Source of the DNA: Xylophilus ampelinus
GTDB taxonomy: Bacteria > Pseudomonadota > Gammaproteobacteria > Burkholderiales > Burkholderiaceae_C
DNA length: 64,000 nt
NCBI RefSeq assembly: GCF_003217575.1
Contig: NZ_QJTC01000011.1
Span: forward strand, 1-64,000
Direction: 5' to 3'
In this document: positions 60,172 through 64,000 of the stretch, piece after piece
Layout of the letters: every line of letters starts with the position of its first letter
Position numbering within the stretch: position 1 is the first letter of the stretch
Notes under the pieces: generated by a model
The model's input: only the letters and a program-made list of their open reading frames with translations
Database searches by the model: none
What the model was told of the DNA's origin: nothing
Made by a program: the position numbers and the translations under genes

Positions 60172-62094
60172 TCACTCCACCGTCACGCTCTTGGCCAGGT
60201 TGCGCGGCTTGTCCACGTCGGTGCCCCGTGCGCAGGCCGTGTGGTACGCCAGCAGTTGCAGCGGCACCACGTGCAGCAGCGGGCTCAGCGCGCCGTAGTG
60301 CTCCGGCATGCGGATCACGTGCAGGCCCTCGGCCTGCTCGATATGGGTGTCGGCGTCGGCCAGCACGTACAGCACACCGCCGCGGGCGCGCACTTCCTGC
60401 AGGTTGCTCTTCAACTTTTCCAGCAGCGTGTCGTTGGGCGCGACGGTGACGACCGGCATCTCGCTGGTCACCAGGGCCAGGGGGCCGTGCTTCAGCTCGC
60501 CGGCGGCATAGGCCTCGGCGTGGATGTAGGTCACTTCCTTGAGCTTGAGCGCGCCTTCCAGCGCGATCGGGTAGTGCAGGCCGCGGCCCAGGAACAGGGC
60601 GTGGTCCTTGCCGGCGAAGGCCTCGGCCCAGTCGATGATCTGCGGCTCCAGGGCCAGCACTGCCTGCAGCGCGACCGGCAGGTGGCGCATCGCCTTCAGG
60701 TGTATCGCCTCGGCCTCGGCGTCGAGGTGGCCGCGCGACTGGGCCAGCGTCAGCGTCAGCAGGAAGAGGCCGGCCAGCTGGGTGGTGAAGGCCTTGGTGG
60801 AGGCCACGCCGATCTCGGTGCCGGCGCGGGTGATGTAAGCCAGCTTGCATTCGCGCACCATCGCGCTGGTGGCCACGTTGCAGATGGTGAGGGTCTGCTC
60901 CATGCCCAGGCTGCGGGCGTGCTGCAGCGCGGCCAGGGTGTCGGCCGTTTCGCCCGACTGGCTGATGGTGACGACCAGGGTGCGCGGGTTGGGCACACTG
61001 CTGCGGTAGCGGTACTCGCTCGCGATCTCTACCTGGGTCGGGACCTTGGCGATCGATTCGAGCCAGTACTTGGCGGTGCATCCGCTGTAGTAGCTGGTGC
61101 CGCAGGCCAGGATCAGGACGTTGTCGATTTCCTCGAAAACGCGCCAGGCACTGGCACCTGTGGCGCCGTCGTGCGAGGGCGCGCCGTCGAACAACTCGGG
61201 CACGATGCCCTCGATGCCTTCGAGCGTATCGGCGATGGCGCGCGGCTGCTCGAAGATTTCCTTCTGCATGTAGTGGCGGTACGGGCCCAGGTCGGCCGCG
61301 CCGCTGTGGGCCTGCACCGTGCGCACCGGGCGGGCCGCGGCATCGACCGGGCGGACGCCGCTGCCGTCCTTGTGGCGCTGCACGATCCAGAAGCGGCCCA
61401 GCTGCAGGTCGACCACGTCTCCCTCTTCCAGGTAGACGATCTGGTCGGTCACGCCGGCGAGCGCCATCGCGTCGCTGGCCAGGAAATGTTCGCCGGCCTG
61501 GCCCACGCCCAAAATCAGCGGCGAGCCGGCGCGAGCGCCGACCACGCGGTGCGGCTCGTCGCGGCAGAACACGGCGATCGCGTAGGCGCCGCGCAGTTGC
61601 ACGATGGCGGCCTGCACCGCCTCGAACAGATCGCCGTCGTACAGGCTGTCGATCAGGTGGGCGATGACCTCTGTGTCGGTCTGGCTGGCGAACTCGTAGC
61701 CCTTGGCGACCAAGCCGCCGCGCAGCGCGTCGTGGTTCTCGATGATGCCGTTGTGCACCAACGCGATCCGGCCCGGGCCCTGGTCGTAGCCGCCGGGGCC
61801 GTGGCTGAAGTGCGGATGCGCGTTGTGCACCGCCGGGGCGCCATGCGTCGCCCAGCGGGTGTGGGCGATGCCGGTGGTGCCCTGCACCGCGCCGGCCTTG
61901 ACCTGCTCCATCAGCTCGGCCACGCGCGAGGTGCTGCGGGTGCGGCTCAGCGGGCCCTCGGGCGTCATCACCGCTTCGGTGTCGTACACCGCGACGCCGC
62001 AGGAGTCGTAGCCCCGGTATTCGAGCCGCTGCAGACCCTGTACGAGGATAGGGACGATGTTGCGGGTGGAGACCGCGCCGACGATGCCGCACAT
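60172..62094 (-). CDS. glmS: Glutamine-fructose-6-phosphate aminotransferase
   Basis: A 640-residue enzyme making glucosamine-6-phosphate from fructose-6-phosphate and glutamine, the first step to UDP-GlcNAc. The N-terminal amidotransferase begins [20 protein letters not shown] with catalytic Cys2, with [11 protein letters not shown] and HNGIIENHD. Two SIS sugar-isomerase domains follow ([51 protein letters not shown]) and the end is [10 protein letters not shown]. The true start is the ATG at 62094 because Cys2 must be exposed; the frame is open to 62160. A long open frame on the opposite strand is a shadow. Confidence 0.97.
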   Translation of the reverse strand: MCGIVGAVSTRNIVPILVQGLQRLEYRGYDSCGVAVYDTEAVMTPEGPLSRTRSTSRVAELMEQVKAGAVQGTTGIAHTRWATHGAPAVHNAHPHFSHGPGGYDQGPGRIALVHNGIIENHDALRGGLVAKGYEFASQTDTEVIAHLIDSLYDGDLFEAVQAAIVQLRGAYAIAVFCRDEPHRVVGARAGSPLILGVGQAGEHFLASDAMALAGVTDQIVYLEEGDVVDLQLGRFWIVQRHKDGSGVRPVDAAARPVRTVQAHSGAADLGPYRHYMQKEIFEQPRAIADTLEGIEGIVPELFDGAPSHDGATGASAWRVFEEIDNVLILACGTSYYSGCTAKYWLESIAKVPTQVEIASEYRYRSSVPNPRTLVVTISQSGETADTLAALQHARSLGMEQTLTICNVATSAMVRECKLAYITRAGTEIGVASTKAFTTQLAGLFLLTLTLAQSRGHLDAEAEAIHLKAMRHLPVALQAVLALEPQIIDWAEAFAGKDHALFLGRGLHYPIALEGALKLKEVTYIHAEAYAAGELKHGPLALVTSEMPVVTVAPNDTLLEKLKSNLQEVRARGGVLYVLADADTHIEQAEGLHVIRMPEHYGALSPLLHVVPLQLLAYHTACARGTDVDKPRNLAKSVTVE

Positions 62095-62232
62095 GGTGGT
62101 GCCTTGTATGAAAAGGAAAGGACCCGATGCTAGAACCGGCGCCATGAAATAATCAGGCACTTATCGCCACCTTCCGATCGCATCTTTCACTCAGCACATG
62201 CGCCCCAATATTCGTTCACACAAGCTCCACAA

Positions 62233-62721
62233 ATGAACGAAATCACGCTCGACGAGACCGACTTGCGCCTGCTGGAAATGCTGCAGACCGACGCCTCCCG
62301 CAGCAACCAGGCCCTGGCGGAGGCAGCCGGCATCTCGCCGCCCACCGGCCTGCGCCGGGTACGCCGGCTGGTCGAATCCGGCGTGATCGCCCGGCAGGTC
62401 GCGCTGCTCGACGGCGACAAGCTCGCTCCCCTGATCGGCCACGGCCTCACCGCCCTGGTCGAGCTGGCGCTCGACGCGCAGGACGCCGAGCGGCTGGCCC
62501 GCTTCGAGGCCCGCGCCTGCGCCGACGACGCGGTGCAGCAGTGCTACCGCGTCTCGCCGGGGCCGGATTTCATGCTGGTGGTGCGGGTGCGGGACATGCC
62601 GGGCTACATGGCGCTGGCACAGCGGCTGTTCCATGCCGATCTGCATGTGCGCAGCGTCAAGGCCTTCTTCAGCATCCACTGCGCGAAATTCGAGCCGAAA
62701 GTGCCGCTGGCCGACGATTAG
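62233..62721 (+). CDS. Lrp/AsnC-family transcription regulator
   Basis: A 162-residue regulator. The N-terminal helix-turn-helix is LDETDLRLLEMLQTDASRSN with LAEAAGISPPTGLRRVRRLV; the C-terminal RAM effector domain contains VQQCYRVSPGPDFMLVVRVR. It is divergent from glmS with a 138-base gap that must hold both promoters. Lrp-type proteins sense amino acids; the target here is not evident. Confidence 0.93.
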   Translation: MNEITLDETDLRLLEMLQTDASRSNQALAEAAGISPPTGLRRVRRLVESGVIARQVALLDGDKLAPLIGHGLTALVELALDAQDAERLARFEARACADDAVQQCYRVSPGPDFMLVVRVRDMPGYMALAQRLFHADLHVRSVKAFFSIHCAKFEPKVPLADD

Positions 62722-62731
62722 CGCCGACCTC

Positions 62732-62751
62732 CAGCTATCGAAACAATAGCA
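62732..62751. repeat. Short inverted repeat CAGCTAT...AATAGCA, copy 3
   Basis: Third copy of the repeat found at 51458 and 51534, between the convergent Lrp and kinase genes, where it could help end transcription from either side. Confidence 0.65.
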
Positions 62752-63525
62752 TCACGCCGGCACGACGGCCGGCAGGCTGAAGCGCACGGTGCAGCCGGCG
62801 TCGCGCTGGCCCTCGGCCTGGGCGGTGCCGCCGTGGCGCTGGGCGATGCGGCGCACCGCCGCCAGGCCGATGCCCAGGCCGTCGAACTCCGCGCTGCTGT
62901 GCAGCCGCTCGAACACGCCGAACAGCTTGCCTGCCGCAGCCGGGTTGAAGCCGGCGCCGTTGTCGCGCACGACGATCTCGATCTGTCCCTCGCCCCCCAG
63001 CTGCCAGCCCACCGCGATCTCGGGCGCCGGCCGCTTCGCGCTGAACTTGACGGCGTTGGAGAGCAGGTGCTGCAGCGCCAGCCGCACCAGGACCGGATCG
63101 CCCAGACAGCGCGGGATGTCGGCCGCCACCCGCCACGCCACCGGCTGCGGCGGCAGCGCCAGGGCCTGGCGCGCCTCCTGCACCAGCGCCGCCACGTCCA
63201 GCGGCTGCGGCACCAGCGGCGCGCGGCCGATGCGCGACAGCTCCAGCAGGCCGTCGACCATCCGGGCCATCTGCTGCGCCGACCGCTCCATCGTGTCGAG
63301 GAAGCTCAGCGTCTCCGGGTCGCGGCCCAGGTCCTCGACCCGCTCGCGCAGCAGCTGGCCGAAGGCCTTCAGGTGACGCAGCGGGGCGCGCAGATCGTGG
63401 GAGGCGACGCGGAAAAAGTCCTCCAGCTCGGCGCGGACGGCGGCCAGCTCGGCGTCGCGCGCGGCCAGGGCGGCGCGCAGGGCCTGCAGGTCGCGCGGTT
63501 CGGGCGGAGCGGACGGGGCATCCAT
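62752..63525 (-). CDS. Sensor histidine kinase (HisKA-HATPase, no sensor domain)
   Basis: A 257-residue kinase. A coiled-coil N-terminus (LRAALAARDAELAAVRAELE) leads to the HisKA box DFFRVASHDLRAPLRHLKAF with the phospho-accepting His. The ATPase domain has LQHLLSNAVKFSAK (N box), VVRDNGAGFNPAAAGKLFGV (G1) and DGLGIGLAAVRRIAQRHGG (G2). There is no membrane span or input domain, so it may be a cytoplasmic kinase fed by a partner, similar to bacteriophytochrome-type modules. It lies six bases downstream of glmU on the same strand, and no response regulator is in view. Confidence 0.9.
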   Translation of the reverse strand: MDAPSAPPEPRDLQALRAALAARDAELAAVRAELEDFFRVASHDLRAPLRHLKAFGQLLRERVEDLGRDPETLSFLDTMERSAQQMARMVDGLLELSRIGRAPLVPQPLDVAALVQEARQALALPPQPVAWRVAADIPRCLGDPVLVRLALQHLLSNAVKFSAKRPAPEIAVGWQLGGEGQIEIVVRDNGAGFNPAAAGKLFGVFERLHSSAEFDGLGIGLAAVRRIAQRHGGTAQAEGQRDAGCTVRFSLPAVVPA

Positions 63526-63531
63526 CGGCGG

Positions 63532-64000
63532 TCAGCCGGCCTGCTTGGACGGGCGCTTCCAGCTTGAGATGCAGACCTGCCGGCCCCGCGCCACGGCCAG
63601 GGTGCCTGGCGGCGTGTCCTTGGTGATGGTGGAGCCGCCGGCCACGGTGGTGCGGGCGCCCAGCGTCACCGGCGCCACCAGCACGCAGTTGCTGCCCACA
63701 TTGACGTCGTCGCCGATGGTGGTGGTGTGCTTGTGGGCGCCGTCGTAGTTGGCGGTGATGCTGCCGGCGCCGTAGTTGACCCGCGCACCCACCACGGCGT
63801 CGCCCAGGTAGGCCAGGTGGTTGGCCTTGGCGCCGTCGGCCATCGTGGAGTTCTTCACCTCGACGAAATTGCCGATGTGCACTTCGCGCCCCAGCCGGGC
63901 GCCGGGCCGCAGCCGGGCGAAGGGGCCGACGATGGCGCGCTCGCCCACCTGCACACCCGCCCGGTCGCCGGCGATGTGGGTGAACGGATGCACCACCGCG
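63532..64000 (-). CDS. glmU: Bifunctional GlmU, C-terminal part (runs off window)
   Basis: The last 155 or so residues of N-acetylglucosamine-1-phosphate uridyltransferase/glucosamine-1-phosphate acetyltransferase. The left-handed beta-helix acetyltransferase domain is clear: [55 protein letters not shown], and the end [20 protein letters not shown]. It works in the same UDP-GlcNAc pathway as glmS. The 5' part and the start codon lie beyond the right edge. Confidence 0.97.
   Translation of the reverse strand, partial: AVVHPFTHIAGDRAGVQVGERAIVGPFARLRPGARLGREVHIGNFVEVKNSTMADGAKANHLAYLGDAVVGARVNYGAGSITANYDGAHKHTTTIGDDVNVGSNCVLVAPVTLGARTTVAGGSTITKDTPPGTLAVARGRQVCISSWKRPSKQAG

Noticed and set aside
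59965-62133. A 722-codon open frame on the plus strand
   Set aside because: It is antisense to glmS, which has unmistakable motifs; the His/Arg/Gly/Val-rich product is typical of a high-GC shadow frame.

Overview
The window reads as chromosome of a Gram-negative, high-GC betaproteobacterium, most likely a plant-associated Comamonadaceae (Paracidovorax/Acidovorax or Xylophilus type). The main reasons are a complete Hrp group II type III secretion system (T3SS) of the Ralstonia/Xanthomonas/Acidovorax kind, PIP-box promoters, harpins, and short AGCTAT/ATAGC inverted repeats that I associate with comamonad genomes (from memory, not searched). The genus is inference.

Layout. 1-235: one end of an IS21-family element (start of istA plus the multiple terminal repeats). 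332-7209: T3SS accessory and substrate genes: a Gly/Ala-rich candidate effector, a SET-domain protein, an Ala-Pro repeat protein, a lipoprotein, a GNAT acetyltransferase, an unknown protein and the harpin/pectate-lyase HrpW. 7355-19946: one long minus-strand operon, in transcription order an AraC-type HrpB/HrpX regulator, hrcC, hrpD5, hrpD6-like, a helical protein, the pilin, a HrpF/NopX-like protein, hrpB1, hrpB2, hrcJ, hrpB4, hrpB5, hrcN, hrpB7 and hrcT. 20160-27452: the divergent plus-strand operon hrcU, hrcV, hpaP, hrcQ, hrcR, hrcS, hpaA, hpaB. 27475-36390: PIP-driven secretion accessories (small acidic protein, chaperone, harpin, lytic transglycosylase), a second chaperone, a second HrpB/HrpX paralogue of the same length, and a 1,094-residue candidate effector. 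All nine conserved Hrc proteins (C, J, N, Q, R, S, T, U, V) are present and look intact. Four perfect PIP boxes (TTCGB-N15-TTCGB) tie these units into one regulon.

36528-37966: an ECF sigma/anti-sigma pair. 38152-49347: the most unusual locus. A GntR/HutC-type repressor gene and an uninterrupted ten-gene operon (tonB, exbB, exbD, PfkB kinase, TrpF-like TIM barrel, NCS2 purine-type permease, TonB-dependent receptor, phytase-like esterase, periplasmic nucleoside hydrolase, e(P4)-type acid phosphatase) share three GGTACGTACC-type operators. Together they describe a route for a phosphorylated nucleoside-like compound: outer-membrane import, periplasmic dephosphorylation and glycosidic cleavage, inner-membrane import of the base, and cytoplasmic phosphorylation and processing. 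The substrate is not evident and the arrangement may be undescribed.

49630-59944: accessory genes: a small acidic protein, a PHB-depolymerase-family esterase, a hybrid sensor kinase broken by a one-base frameshift, an orphan Rhs/YD-repeat protein with a glycine-zipper-like hydrophobic C-terminus, and a small exported Cys-rich protein. 60172-64000: housekeeping backbone (glmS, an Lrp-family regulator, a histidine kinase, the 3' part of glmU). No rRNA, tRNA or CRISPR array was seen.
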